A stretch of 64,000 bases of DNA from Russula earlei (Eukaryota > Basidiomycota > Agaricomycetes > Russulales > Russulaceae), in NCBI GenBank assembly GCA_025769875.1, contig JAGFNK010000126.1, forward strand, positions 53,703 to 117,702, in the 5' to 3' direction. A program made the translations under genes and the position numbers. The notes under the pieces are model-generated. The model did not search any database, was not told the DNA's origin, and saw nothing but the letters and a program-made list of their open reading frames with translations. Below, one piece after another: positions 20,289 to 32,045 of this stretch. Every line of letters starts with the position of its first letter. Positions within the stretch are counted from its first letter, which is position 1.

Positions 20289-23200
20289 TTAGCAATGCTG
20301 ATGCTTTGTGCTGTCAGTCCCCATGCATCGGGGAGACTGGTCCATTGTTTTGGGCCCCGTTTGACACCCATACGCTTGGCTGTCTCTATGCTGATTGGGC
20401 AAAATTACCTCCTTATCAGGTAAGACCTTGAAACCTTGAATTATATTAATTGCAGCTGCCAAACTGTATTTGGCAGCCTGTGCAGCCTCAATGATCTCTG
20501 CTGATTGATTAGCATCCTCAAGCCTAGATGCGAGATCGTGTGATAACGATATGATCTCCTGTGAGAGAGATACTAGGCTCTCCCTTGGCCTGGTAGATGG
20601 GGATGGTGGGTCAGGGGATTTATTTGCATTCTCTATGGGAACTTTTTGGGTGCTCTCTTCAGGACAGAGGTGGGGAAAGTGGATGTAGATTGCTGCAATA
20701 TGTTTGCAGAATCTAATCCACAGATAATCTGTGCAATCACAAGTCAACTTCATCAGATCGATTAAGTAAAACTTGCCAGACCAGGATTGTGAAGTGACAT
20801 GAAAGCAGATCTCATTGAATTGCAAGATCGAATCTTGTGATATGCTCTTGGCATGGGTGAAAAGTTTCCGACACCTGCCAGCCACCAGGTCCCAACTATT
20901 GAGCCCAACTTTCTGATGTTTGTGTCTGTTTTGGTAATACAGCACCATTCAATGCACTAGCACAAATAAGATTCGATCAATCCGCCAATTGTGCTTGCCA
21001 TTGAGCCAGTGTGATTTGAGGACATGATGATATCTAAAAAATGATTAAGTCATCTTATCTTTAGATCTGTTGGAACACATATGCTTCGATCAACATATTG
21101 GTGTCCCCTTCCTCAAAGATATGCCAATTTTTCTGGTAAACCATGGACCACATATGCACCACAGGCATCCATTCACACCCAAGGTAGTTCACAAAACTTT
21201 GTGGGACCTGAGGATCAGTGGAGATCTTCTCCCAGATTTGCAGAAAGTCAGCCTGATCATCTATATGTACCCATCTCTTGATCTTATCCCACAGATCAGG
21301 AAATTCAGTTGTATTGAAGTGTGATCACATCATGCGCAACATGTGCCATTTGCAAAGCCATATTTGACTTCCCAGATAGACAATCTTGAGGGTGGCAATC
21401 TGCATGGCATCATGATCTGTCATAATAATAGACGGCCAGATAGCTGGACTGGCATCCCTGACCCAATGGACAAAAAAGGATATTGTGTCTATTGTTCCAT
21501 TGATTGCCAGCATCCAGGCAACAGGCACACCTATCCAGAAAAGGTAAGCACGCTAAATTGACATTTAGTAAACATTATGCACCATGTCCCCAGTGATCCT
21601 GTGCAATCATGGTAAATAATAAAAAGTCCAGATATTGAGTAATATTATGAGTTGCATCAATACCGATGAAGCCATTCCTGAGGTGGCAGAATGCCTCCAT
21701 TTGGAAAGGGGTCTGGATGCATAACACATATGCATCCTCCTGCAGATTTGACTGAGATGGGGCACTGTGCAGCCTGTCTTTGTAAAATACATTTGTATTT
21801 TCATCTCTCAATCTGTCCAACCAGAGCCTGGTGGAGATAGCATCCTCTGGATGCAGCCTCATATTGTCATCTTCAATTTCCTAGGCCATGTGGCTCACAT
21901 CCTGAAGTGAGATGAATCAGTCTTGGCTGCCATTGTCAAGACTCACTGTTGAACAATCCAGTTCAAGAGTGAGGGGTTAGTTCAGAGATGAGTCAATAGA
22001 CATCTAGGATGGCGTGGGCCAAGAGTAGGGTCCAGAGCAGTAACAAGTACCAAAGGGGCACAGTTACTGGTACAGTCAAGTAAGCACACAGAGAGGAAGC
22101 CAGGGTAGTCGCAAGGGGATGGTCCTTAAAGGAGTATCTCTGGAATAGAGAGTGCTGTAAACAAATGGACAGTCTGAGGACTGTCCACTACTTTATTGAG
22201 CACTTATATACTACAAGAGAACTGCTAAATAGGGAACAAGTCATAACCTTGTTATCAAACACAATAGAGTGATGAGTAAGAAGTCGGAGTGTGCTTACTG
22301 AGCATGCTCAGTCATGCTCAGTAAGCTGCTGAGTAAGAAGGCTTCTCTTGATGAGTAAGAGCCTTCACTGTCCACGTGTTCACTGCTTTAGTGCATGTGC
22401 GAGCACCTGATTCATTTTCTGTTTAGTTAGTTTAGGGCCGGTCATTTGAGGACTTGTAGTTTGGTTATGGAATAGTGTTATCTTGTAAGGCCCTTATATA
22501 GTTCTATTAGGGTCCTTAGAGTTGACCCTAATACTTCTATCAAGGTCCTTAGTATTGCCTTATAGTTCGTTCTATAGTTATTAGAGTTGGTCTAATAACG
22601 CGTTGTAGGGCCTTTGATACTAGGTTAGTGCCTATTGTAGAGCACCTAGAGTCATTCTAAAGGGTCCTTAGGAAGGCCCTAATACTGTCCTTTACTGCTA
22701 GAAGGGTTGCCCATAAGTGGGGCTTGTTGTATGTCAATTGTGCCAAGAATTGCTCGTGTGACAATGCGCACACAATATTGTGGACACCTCTACTCACCCC
22801 TTTTGCTCATGTGAACAGGGTGACACCATAGAGGCTGGGTTTCCTCCTATAAGGAAGGGTCCTTCAAGGGCCCTCTCCGGAGAATGGTTCATGACAGCCA
22901 TCGGGTGATCAATCCTGAATATTGTGTACCTTTCAATTCATTAGGTTAGTGATTAAAAATGATTTCGATGCACACTTACTATTTCCCATGGATCAACCTT
23001 CCTTGACAACAAGGATCTAATTTTATCACACACTACACATGACATTCATGTGTAAGCAAGATTAGCAATTCCAATTTCATGGTCATGCTCGCTTGCATAT
23101 TGTCTGAGAATGGTAGGTGTGTCCGCATATAATTTGATGACTATTCAGCAATGGCAACCCATCTTCTTGATCTCAGATCTCCATGTGCGATTGGGGTGCT

Positions 23201-23366
23201 TCTTTACATAATGTGAAGCTCCCCCAGATAGTTGGCAGGAACAGATGAAACCTTTTTTTGTCCATCCCTGCCCATGCTTGGTGCTGGATGTAATCAATTC
23301 AATTGCATGAGCCAGTTCTTCTTGCCGGTGCCACATGTCAAAATTGGCTGCTGTCAGCCATTCCAT
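20289..23366 (-). pseudogene. MULE transposase with SWIM zinc finger (decayed, split by LTR)
   Basis: Cut-and-paste transposase pieces on the minus strand in N-to-C order: 23366-23145, with Cys/Trp residues of an N-terminal DNA-binding region (KGFICSCQLSGGASHY); 21862-21575, the first catalytic Asp block NGFIGIDATHNITQYLDFLL; 21528-21325, the second catalytic block PVAWMLAINGT, IIMTDHDAMQIATLKIVYLG and LCKWHMLR; 20948-20289, with SWIM finger CDCTDYLWIRFCKHIA (C-x-C...C-x-H). Stops and frame changes separate the pieces, and a 962-bp solo LTR lies between the first two. The copy is inactive. Confidence 0.85.
21935..22896. mobile_element. Solo LTR family A, copy 2 (962 bp)
   Basis: Starts TGTCAAGACTC, ends GGTTCATGACA and is flanked by a perfect 5-bp duplication GCCAT (21930-21934 and 22897-22901). 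Same length and orientation as the copy at 7544. It interrupts the MULE transposase, so it is younger than the MULE. Confidence 0.95.
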
Positions 23367-23734
23367 GGGCTATCTGCCATGCTCCTGGTCATAATTAAAA
23401 TCTCCCCTCTTTCCAGAATTGGCAATGATCTTTGAAGGGGCATGCCTGAACTTTAAATGTTGTGTTGCACAAGGGGTGCTTGGGCCAGAAGCAGCGGATG
23501 GAGCAGATGGGGCAGATGATGCACTGGTCAATCAGAAACAGGATAAAATTTGTTCTTGATTTGGTAGGGAAAAAGGTAAGTAGTTATGTTACTGTGAACT
23601 TGCTTTATGTGTAATTTAATGCATGATTGGACCCTGATTCTCTTGCCGACCCAATTGCCTTTTATGGCAATTCTTGATCATCCAACCCACTGCTAAAAGT
23701 CAAAAGCTGAGCAAATGTAATCATGAGCAAATGA

Positions 23735-24074
23735 AGGCGACTGACGCGGCGTGACGCGTGACGGATGGCTCTCACAACCACCTCTCCAGCGCCTAAGTGC
23801 TTTCCAATCGAAACATATATCTTGCCTTATCACCTGTCGCTCTATCTGCGTAAGTTCAGCGACAAACGAGACTTCAACATGATCGGAAAAAGCATCCCGT
23901 GCGCCTCCGTTCTCGTGACAATGAAATGTCTTTGCTGCTGGTGTTATTAATAATTAAAACAATGGTCGTTTCTTTTGCAAGAAATGTAATTATCTGTGTC
24001 ATCAATAGAATTCTGATGTAAGAGATGTTAAATAAGGGCGCAGCGTCGGAAGCCGACTGAAATGCCATCCCCAC
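23735..24074. other. Spacer between MULE and NLR gene
   Basis: 340 bp without a recognised gene. It holds the 3' flank of the NLR-like gene (stop at 24075) and short frames of 60-66 codons with no motif. Confidence 0.5.
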
Positions 24075-27000
24075 TTAAAAGAGACACGATAACTGGCTGG
24101 GTGGGAAGTGCAGGATAACGGTGCGACCTGGTGAACATAGTACTAGAGTAGACTTGTATGAATCTTGACGCACTGGCCTGCAAGACACTGGCACCCAACA
24201 GAGTCTGATGATATGGGTTCTATGAGCTTTATAAATCCACCCATCGGTACTGCAATACAAGCCATGGATTGCAATGGCACGCACTAACATCCAGTTGCTC
24301 TCGAGAGTCTGGATGGCAGCGCCAGTACTCGTGTCCCACATCCGGACTATGCGGTCCTCTGACCCAGAGACAATCCAGGTGCCGTCTGGCGAAAACGCGA
24401 CGGCTCTGACCGAATCTTGGTGGCCCTCGAAGGTCTTGACGGTGGCGCCAGTACTCGTGTCCCACATCTGGACTGTGCCATCAAAAGACCCAGAGACAAC
24501 CCGGGTACCGTCTGGCGAAAACGCGACGGCTCTGACCCAATCTTGGTCGCCCTCGAGGGTCTTGACGGTGGCGCCAGTACTCGTGTCCCACATCCGGACT
24601 GTGCCATCAAAAGACCCAGAGATAATCCAGTTGCCGTCTGGCGAAAACGCGACGGCTGTGACCGAATCTTTGTGGCCCTCGAGGGTCTTGATGGTGGCGC
24701 CAGTGCTCGTGTCCCAGATCCGGACTGTGCGATCCTCTGACCCAGAGACAATCCGGGTGCCGTCTGGCGAAAACGCGACAGCTGTGACCAAACCTTGGTC
24801 GCCCTCGAGGGTCTTGACGGTGGCGCCAGTACTCGTGTCCCACATCCGGACTGTGCCATCAGAAGACCAAGAGACAATCCGGGTGCCGTCTGGCGAAAAC
24901 GCGACGGCTGTGACCCAATCTTTGTGGCCCTCGAGGGTCTTGACGGTGGCGCCAGTACTTGTGTCCCACATCTGGACTGTGCCATCCTCTGACCCAGAGA
25001 CAATCCGGGTGCCGTCTGGCGAAAACGCGACAGCTGTGACCAAATCTTGCTCGCCCTCGAGGGTCTTGACGGTGGCGCCAGGACTCGTGTCCCACATCCG
25101 GACTATGCCATCCTCTGACCCAGAGACAATCCGGGTGCCGTCTGGCGAAAACGCGACGGCGAAGACCGGACCTAGGTGGCCCTCGAGGGTCTTGACGGTG
25201 GCGCCAGTACTCGTGTCCCACATCTGGACTGTGCCATCAGAAGACCCAGAGACAATCCGGGTGCCGTCTGGCGAAAACGCGACGGCTGTGACCGGACGTA
25301 GTTGACCCTCGAGGGTCTTGACGGTGGCGCCAATACTCGTGTCCCACATCCGGATTGTGCCATCAGAAGACCCAAAGACAATCCGGGTGCCGTCTGGCGA
25401 AAACGCGACGGCGAAGACCCAATTTTGGTCGCCCTCGAGGTTCTTGACAGTGGCGCCAGTACTCGTGTCCCACATCCGGACTGTGCCATCAGAAGACCCA
25501 GAGACAATCCGGGTACCGTCTGGCAAAAACGCGACGGCTGTGACCCAATCTTGGTCGCCCTCGAGGGTCTTGACGGTGGCGCCAGTACTCGTGTCCCACA
25601 TCCGGACTGTGCCATTCAAAGACACAGAGACAATCCGGGTGCCGTCTGGCGTAAACGCGACGGCTGTGACCGAATGGTCGCTCTCGAGGGTCTTGACGGT
25701 GGCGCCAGTACTCGTGTCCCACATCCGGACTGTGCCATTAACAGACCCAGAGACAATCCGGGTGCCGTCTGGAGAAAACGCGATGGCTCTGACCGAATCT
25801 CGGTGGCCCTCGAGGGTCTTGACGGTGGCGCCAGTACTTGTGTCCCACATCTGGACTGTGCCATCCTCTGACCCAGAGACAATCCGGGTGCCGTCTGGTG
25901 AAAAGGTGGCAGTATTCACTCCACCTTCGTGACCCTCCATCGTTCGCAGGCACGGATTCCATAATTGTTCCATTCCATTCAGAACCGTGACAGATTCCTC
26001 CAAGTCTCGACCGAAGTGTGCCCGGATTTTCGAGCACATTGGGGTGAATGGAAGGGCCGAGTAGTAGACATGCAGGGCTGCAATGCTGATGGGATCGAAG
26101 AACTCAAGCGTAAACCGTTCAAGATCATACAGCATCTCAACAATGCCAGTTCGAATGTCGGCGAACATCTATGATCATGTGAACGGTCTAAGCCAAATTC
26201 AACCCTCGTTAAAATAACTCACTGATAATCTTTTCTGAGCAAATCTCAGTGCGCGAAGAGCAACATCTAGCGAGTCCATCAGACTCATAGCCTCAACCCA
26301 ATATAAACTGTGATCGAAACAGAATGTTCCCAAAACATCAAGCAGCTCGTCTGACGGCGGTGAATTCGCCAGATGATCGGCCCAATGACAGCAGGCATAT
26401 TGCATCGCTGGTGGAATGTTTTTTGCAATTCTTTTTGAGATATCTCCAATCTCGCTGTTCAACTTTGAATAGTCTCCAATCTGGCATATATCCCGTTGAA
26501 GCCTGTTTAGTTGCTCCAGACAATCAATCGCGAGATAGCCATGGTGCAGCGAAGTATCGATCCGAAATTTGGGCTCTGTACAGCGTTCTGGATCAACAAT
26601 AAAATCAGGGAAGGATGTATGCATCACTTGGACTGCCCCGGGTTCCGAAGGAATAATGACGATTGAACGAAGGCGCTGCAAAATGCTTGCTACAGGAACA
26701 TCTTTGCTCGTATTGTTGCTGAGCAAAGCTGATATGGCGCGTGCAGAGATAGGGTCACAAAGCACAACAATGCAACCGAGAACTCTTCGCAAGCGGAGCA
26801 CTGTGTCTGTTTGGGATGACGGGGGAAATGCGTTACGCAAGACCGCGAGGTACAGCTGGTCTAGGTGGTGATGAGGTGTTGACTGTCCAGGGATTCGTGT
26901 GGCAGAGACTAGATCACGGAGCTGTCCCCATGGGTTTAAGACATCAGGATCTTCGATAAATCGAACTGCGGTGGCAGCAAAGATAAACAATCCATCTGAC

Positions 27001-28752
27001 TGTTGGACAAGTGTGCAGACGTCGTCATTAGTGAACCAATCCCGTTCCTGGAGGTCCTCGTTGCGAGATCCAACTTGAGTAAGCTCGTGTATTAAAAACG
27101 TTTTGATGTCATGGTCGACAGATGATCTTGAAATCTCGTGGTGGAAGAACGGACATGTATGCGACCGGAGAAGAGGAGGGAGGGATGGCAGGTGCAGTCT
27201 GGGCTCGGGGCGACTCGTGAGCAAAAGGGAGAACGGAAGCTTGTCAATGTGGGCCGAGAGAACAGAGACAATGAATGAGGTCGCGTCGTCGTCTTTGCAC
27301 TCATCGAGCGCATCTAACACGATGACGGCAGGTGATGGAAATGCTTGACCCGCAATGACGGACTTTTGGATTGGTTCGATGACGAGCTTTTGCAATTGGT
27401 TTGATGGATCAGAGAACCAAATATCTGGATTAGCTGTGACCGCGTCTTGCATAAAACACGCGAGTGGTTGGTGGAATGTCGTGCCCAGCTGGTGAGCAAT
27501 TGAGCTGAATACAAGTTGTGGATGGTTTCGCTCGCTGTCGTTACTTGAGAAAAAGAAGCTCGCAGCAAGCCAGGTGTTCCTGGCACAATACTCGGCAACA
27601 CTCTGTGCGATTGTGGATTTCCCGGTCCCGGCACCACCAGACAACCAGAAGATGCGGCGCCTGTTTGGGCTGACATGAATAGGAAGCATCGGATCGTCCG
27701 GAGTGACAGTGCGTTGTTCTTGTATAGCCCCTGTCGAGTCATTGATCCATTGGTAAATGGTCTCGAGCAGGCTTTCGCGTGTGTGTTCCAAACACGCATG
27801 TCTCTTTCTCTCATCGGAACAATTATAACGTGCCTTCCGAGCTCGATGAAAGTTGGATAGTTCATCGTGAACTAAAATAAATAAATAAATAAATTTCAGG
27901 GCGCTGTAACACGTTTTCTCACCTCGGATGTTATGTAATGCTTGCTACGACCTATTAGCTACTGAAGATCTTTAATTGGCGTAAGATAAACGTACCACCC
28001 CTACGCGAACACGGCTAATCTCACGCCGCGTTTCCTGGGTAATTCAGATGAACGAGAGACATCTGGCATTTCGGAGAATAACGCACAGTGCCTTCCATTA
28101 GGCCGCTCATAGTAACTTCAGCCTGTACTCGCGGGATATCAGAGCTGTTAAATACGTATGACCAGGAACAACTTGCAAGAAAGTCTTGGATGAGGTCAGT
28201 GATTTTTTGTATTTGGGACTGGATGAAGGTGGCATCTTCTCTGCTACGAAAAAATCTGGTTGACTTTCCACGCGACTTGATCTCTTGCAGGTCATTCGTG
28301 ATGGTTTCAAGAGACCTGAATTAGGAAAAGTTCTAACGAAATGCTCAAATTTGGTAGCAAGCAGAGAATTACTTGGAAAAATCAGTGACTAAATCGATGA
28401 CAGATTCCAGGATATCTTTTCTTCCTACGAGTGGCCTGAAGATAGATTGTTCGAGGCGCTTTATACGGTGCATCAGTTGATCAATGTCGTCGACGTTGTT
28501 CGTCATGGTCTGGAGTATGGTCTTATTAGATCATTTCTCGCCTATCAAAGTCGGACAGATTACCTGGACGATGTCAACGACTTGGAGTAGTCCACCGAGA
28601 GTTCCCTTGATGACGGATCCTGCTGGAGGAGGAATCGCATCTGCGGTCTCTTTGAGGACGGAGAGTGAGAGGGTTAACCCGGCGACGGCAGTGGTGCGCG
28701 CATCTTCTGCACTCCTTTTTTCAGCACGTTTATGAGAGCGAGAGAAAGACAT
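24075..28752 (-). CDS. NLR-like STAND protein: N-terminal helical domain, NACHT, WD40 array
   Basis: Intracellular signal-transducing NTPase of the fungal NLR-like (NWD) class, whose members act in non-self recognition. From 28752: MSFSRSHKRAEK and an amphipathic helical region (TAVAGLTLSLSVLKETADAI; SLETITNDLQEIKS) split by short introns; an exon from about 27870 with the NACHT domain, Walker A SGGAGTGKST, Walker B AVIVLDALDEC and sensor-like LLLTSRPEPRLH; a helical region ending ALRFAQKRLS. An intron (GTGAGTTATTTT to CATAG, about 26220-26170) joins to MFADIRTGIVEML, then SALPFTP, then 13 full WD40 repeats of mostly 42 residues plus one degenerate repeat, and a C-terminal tail. The joints upstream of the NACHT exon (27870-28100) are not certain. 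The large exons are uninterrupted, so the gene is probably functional. The effector domain is not identified. Confidence 0.88.
24260..25940 (-). repeat. Near-identical 126-bp tandem array encoding WD40 repeats
   Basis: Thirteen units with the invariant frame TAVAFSPDGTRIVSGS, DGTVRMWDTSTGATVKTLEG. Long stretches are identical at nucleotide level, even at third codon positions. Variation is concentrated at two places: the residues after LEG (DQDWV, HKDSV, QLRPV, HLGPV, EQDLV, DQGLV) and the pair before the TV(R/Q)MWD strand (SSD, SED, SFD, SVN, SLN). One unit (DHSV) is shorter. Confidence 0.92.
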
Positions 28753-29389
28753 GGGAGTGGGTTGCAACCTGAATGTGGGGCGATGTGAGATAAAGTCGGC
28801 AATAGCCGAGTCAGTATGTGCGACAACTAACGCAAGCGCTAACTGCAACCGCGAGAATCGACCACTTGAGGTGGCCTCATTTTCGTCGAAATTTAGCAGC
28901 TCGGCACCACATTAGTCTCTCGAGCATACATACTGAAGCCCCTAGATAAAAGGGACGTGCACCACTTTGGTGGAGAAGGTGGCCCCACCTGGAATGCCAT
29001 TTCAGAACCTTCAAAAGTTGTGGATCGATGGTTTTCGACAGCCGAGGGAAGAAGACTTGGACTCTTGAGCTTGTTCACCATTATCAAGAGTAGATGTTCC
29101 TCTGCCCCTTATACAAGGGGTGGTGCCGCTCTGGTCTAAGAACCGGAGCCACACGAGAGTATTCAGTTACCCAAACGTGATCTCATTTTCCCTGATCGGA
29201 TACTTCTGCGCTTCACCATTTTGGAGATTGTAAGACGTTCTCCTTTGTCATTCTCTCCGTGTCTCATTTCACTTCCCCTCGCGTTCGTGGTGAGAAGCTC
29301 CGAGTCATCAGGTGTTTGCGGAGGGAGATAGAAGGTGGTAAAGGAGATGTTGGGCTGTTTCCGGCACGCTGTATGACTTTGCTCATGTC
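28753..29389. other. Upstream region of the NLR gene
   Basis: 640 bp upstream of the predicted NLR start. Short frames only; an in-frame Met at 28848 could extend the protein by 32 residues. No repeat boundary found. Confidence 0.5.
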
Positions 29390-29394
29390 GTGTG

Positions 29395-29928
29395 TGTAGA
29401 AACTGGGCAGTTTATTGAGAGTGTGATATGGTGATTTTGTTGAGTGAGTGCAGCGTCCGAAAGGTCTGCACGTTCGCCCACGTGAGAGTTGCTGAATATA
29501 TTAACTGTACAGTGACTCGCGCGCGTGAGCGATCACTGTAGATGTAGATGTATTACATATCAACTGTACTATCCAGGTGTAAGTCTACGGAGCGTTCAAA
29601 AGGTAACTAAAGGGGGGCGTACCTCAGTGACTCGCGCGCGTGAGCAATCACTGACAGTGAGGGAAAGTGAGTAGACTCTCTACTCTTTTAAGTAGGCAAC
29701 AGGTGCGGGTTCTACTAGCCCGCGAAAGAAGGATATCCAAAGAGCGGAACAATGCTCGAGCCAATCAACATCTACGCTAATCTACTAGCCTAGGTCCGAA
29801 GTGCGTGTAACTAACTAACTCCGCTCAAAGTGGTTAAACGATATTGGGTATACATATCAAGTGAAGGGATCCCTCACTCGACCCTATGCGCTCGCGATCG
29901 ATCTCACCCGCGCTCTGGAATCACGACA
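29395..29928 (-). mobile_element. Solo LTR family B, copy 2 (534 bp)
   Basis: Flanked by a perfect 5-bp duplication GTGTG (29390-29394 and 29929-29933). Read on the minus strand it begins TGTCGTGATTCC and ends TTCTACA. It shares with 487-4912 the GATCGATCTCAC block and two 29-bp near-palindromes (29510-29538 and 29625-29653) at the same spacing. Confidence 0.88.
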
Positions 29929-30299
29929 GTGTGGAGAGAGTGGTGGATGGGAAAGTCACAGAAGAACGTTGAAGAGGTGGAGGGGAACGAAATTGAGAAC
30001 GTGGAGAAGACATGCGTTCGGTACATCAAAGACGAGAGCAGGAGAGCGCGTAAGCATAAGCGGCGCCATCCCAGTGAATGCGGTCTCTGTCCCTTCAAGC
30101 GTGATGTGCGCGTTATTGTGCGGAAAGTGGGCCAGATGTGGTGGAGAGGGTGAAGGGCAACGCGGGGAAAACGAAAGAGACGTCGGCCAGGCTAAACCAG
30201 GCCGAATGAAGGCCCCAGTACCCAGTGGCTGTGTGGGAAAGAAATGCAAAAAGATGAGTTGTCTGGCGGAGAGAGGCGCTGAGCAGCAGGGCAGGAGAT

Positions 30300-30860
30300 G
30301 AACAGTTCGCAGCCCCCCACGGAGGGAAGATGAGGTCATCACATGGACGAAAATAGGCAGACCACCTGGAAAACGCAGCGCTGGAGAAACAAGCGGTGAG
30401 CGTAAACGCCCAACAGAAAGAAATACAAACGGCAGCACTCGAGCTTGGTCTGTCCATTTACAGCCGCTCCTTTTTGGCATCGCGTCAACCTAGACCAATT
30501 TGAGGAAGACCTCGTCTCTGCGCGGGAAACGCTCTCTAACGGCTCTGCAAGGATCGAGAAAATGCGCAAGGAGCTCCGATCGCTCGCGGACAATTTCGCG
30601 AAGATCCAAGTTCGTATACACGCTCTTCGTGAAACTGTTACTAGTACTGACTCTGATGTCATGCGCATCACGACAATCACGGACGCAAAACGGGAAATCA
30701 GTGCGGAGGGCAGTCTGCAGGAAGAGCGCCCGACGCCGACTCGGTTCGACACCGAGTTGCGCGAGCTGGACGAGTCATCAAGGCCAAGAAGCAAGTGGCT
30801 CGGTGGCAATCAAGCACGACTTGCGAGTTCTCGCGAAGGAAAGAGCTGTTTCACGTGATC
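30300..30860 (+). pseudogene. Decayed coiled-coil protein gene (unidentified)
   Basis: Two frames give heptad-like sequence: HLENAALEKQAVSVNAQQKE (about 30360-30420) and, in the ORF 30445-30858, DQFEEDLVSARETLSNGSAR and KELRSLADNFAKIQVRIHAL. They join only with a frame change, and the later frame IKAKKQVARWQSS again differs. Flanking sequence has no start or splice pattern that I can assign. It is probably a relic of a long alpha-helical protein; family not recognised. Confidence 0.35.
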
Positions 30861-31496
30861 GCTTCAACGAATCGGCACGGGTGAATCGAGGAGGGCCAGT
30901 GAGTGAGAGAATTTGCCACTTCATCAGTTTCAATTCTGGATACGCCATCTTTAACCGTGCGTGCGCGTGTGAACAGTCTGTTTGGCCAGGCGGGATCACA
31001 GGCGAGCTTGATCATGGACAACTGAAGGACAGTCTGAGGGCACGGGAGCTCAAGGAGCAACTACGGGAAGAAATGGGTGAACCCGACAGTGGATGAACAT
31101 GATCGACACGTGCGTGATGCGAGTTCGTACTGCACCCGCCTTCTCTGCGGACCATATCTCTAACTTTAAGTGGTCTGGTTATCTGTTCAGAATCGAGAAA
31201 TGCGAAGCGAGCCTGAAAAAGATGTTAGGCACAGACGCCTTGAAGACGACGTGGGAGAAAGTAATGCTGAGCGAGAACGGGAGAGGATGCTCTGGACGAG
31301 GCGGCGGCTGTGGCTAGAGGTGCGACACGGAGGGGCACAGCGAGGAGCCACGTATTAACGACCCGTGATGTGGGGAGCACATGGTGTGATGGATTCGTGT
31401 CTTTTGTTGTCGCATTGCTTCAGCACCCTAGCTCTGTGCTCGTAGAATATAAATATAGATACTTACCCTATGTTCGATTGTCATGTAGCCCGAACA
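30861..31496. other. Gene-poor stretch
   Basis: Short charged frames (for example NREMRSEPEKDVRHRRLEDD near 31190) may be the tail of the decayed gene to the left. No motif, repeat or RNA gene recognised. Confidence 0.4.
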
Positions 31497-31836
31497 TGGA
31501 TGCCCTAGTTGTTTCGTGGGAAGTAAGGTTACGCCCGATTTACTAACGGCCTCCTGGAGTCTGTGCGATATGTTATACGTATTTACATTCCGCAACCCAG
31601 GGGAAGAATAGCCGGGAGATGTGGGAGAGGCAAGTTCAAGTGTAAGAAGTGGTGATAAGGGAAAGAGTCGCAGTAGAGACAAGGGAGAGACTCGGAAGGC
31701 GAGACAACTGGATTATGCGTGTTGATGGGACAAGTTAAGTGTACATCATGATGTGCGTATCGTGTTGCCTGCTTCATGTCTTGTAGCCAGAAATTTGCAC
31801 TCCATGAGCCTCTGCTGTAGGGAGTAGGTGTGCCGG
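31497..31836. repeat. Duplicated copy of the hydrolase 3' flank
   Basis: Matches 19014-19137 plus 19578-19780: CTAGTTGTTTCGTGGGAAGT, GAATAGCCGGGAGATG, GAAGTGGTGATAAGGGAAAG and GTACATCATGATGTGC in the same order and strand. It lacks the 438-bp MITE. Similarity ends just before the hydrolase coding end, so only the flank is duplicated. Confidence 0.85.
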
Positions 31837-32045
31837 TCTCCTTCATCACGGTGCTTCGTGTCAAGAGTCAAGACTGACCGCCTCACTCGTCTTGGCCTCT
31901 CGCGCCACTAGCACGTCTTGCCCTTGTCGCTGTCGTCTCCGCCGTCGTTGCTTTTCACCACTCTCAGCCCCTTATCGATTCCCGCGGTATAGCCAGTACC
32001 GAGTTTCTACCGTTCGTCAATGTCACCTATTTCGCCTGATCAGAC

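Larger units (their letters stand above)
19847..23717 (-). mobile_element. MULE (Mutator-like) DNA transposon, interrupted
   Basis: Bounded by an exact 17-bp direct repeat TAATCATGAGCAAATGA (19830-19846 and 23718-23734), longer than the usual 9-bp MULE duplication, so the true TSD is part of it. Subterminal inverted repeats: left TTTTAGCAGTGG, GATGATCAA and GGGTTGGCAAGA near 19855-19915; the same blocks occur inverted near 23645-23700. It contains the decayed transposase on the minus strand and a solo LTR at 21935-22896. Confidence 0.8.

Noticed and set aside
7544..22896. The two family A LTRs as ends of one 15-kb element
   Set aside because: Each has its own perfect and different 5-bp duplication, and the DNA between contains unrelated host genes.
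24274..25305. 343-codon plus-strand ORF, and several others opposite the WD40 region
   Set aside because: They are shadows of the homogenised repeat array: a stop-free frame repeated 13 times gives stop-free frames on the other strand. The WD40 reading and the NACHT context support the minus strand.
24260..25940. Regular tandem units reminiscent of a CRISPR array or satellite
   Set aside because: Units are 126 bp, contiguous without spacers, and encode WD40 repeats in frame with the NACHT exon.
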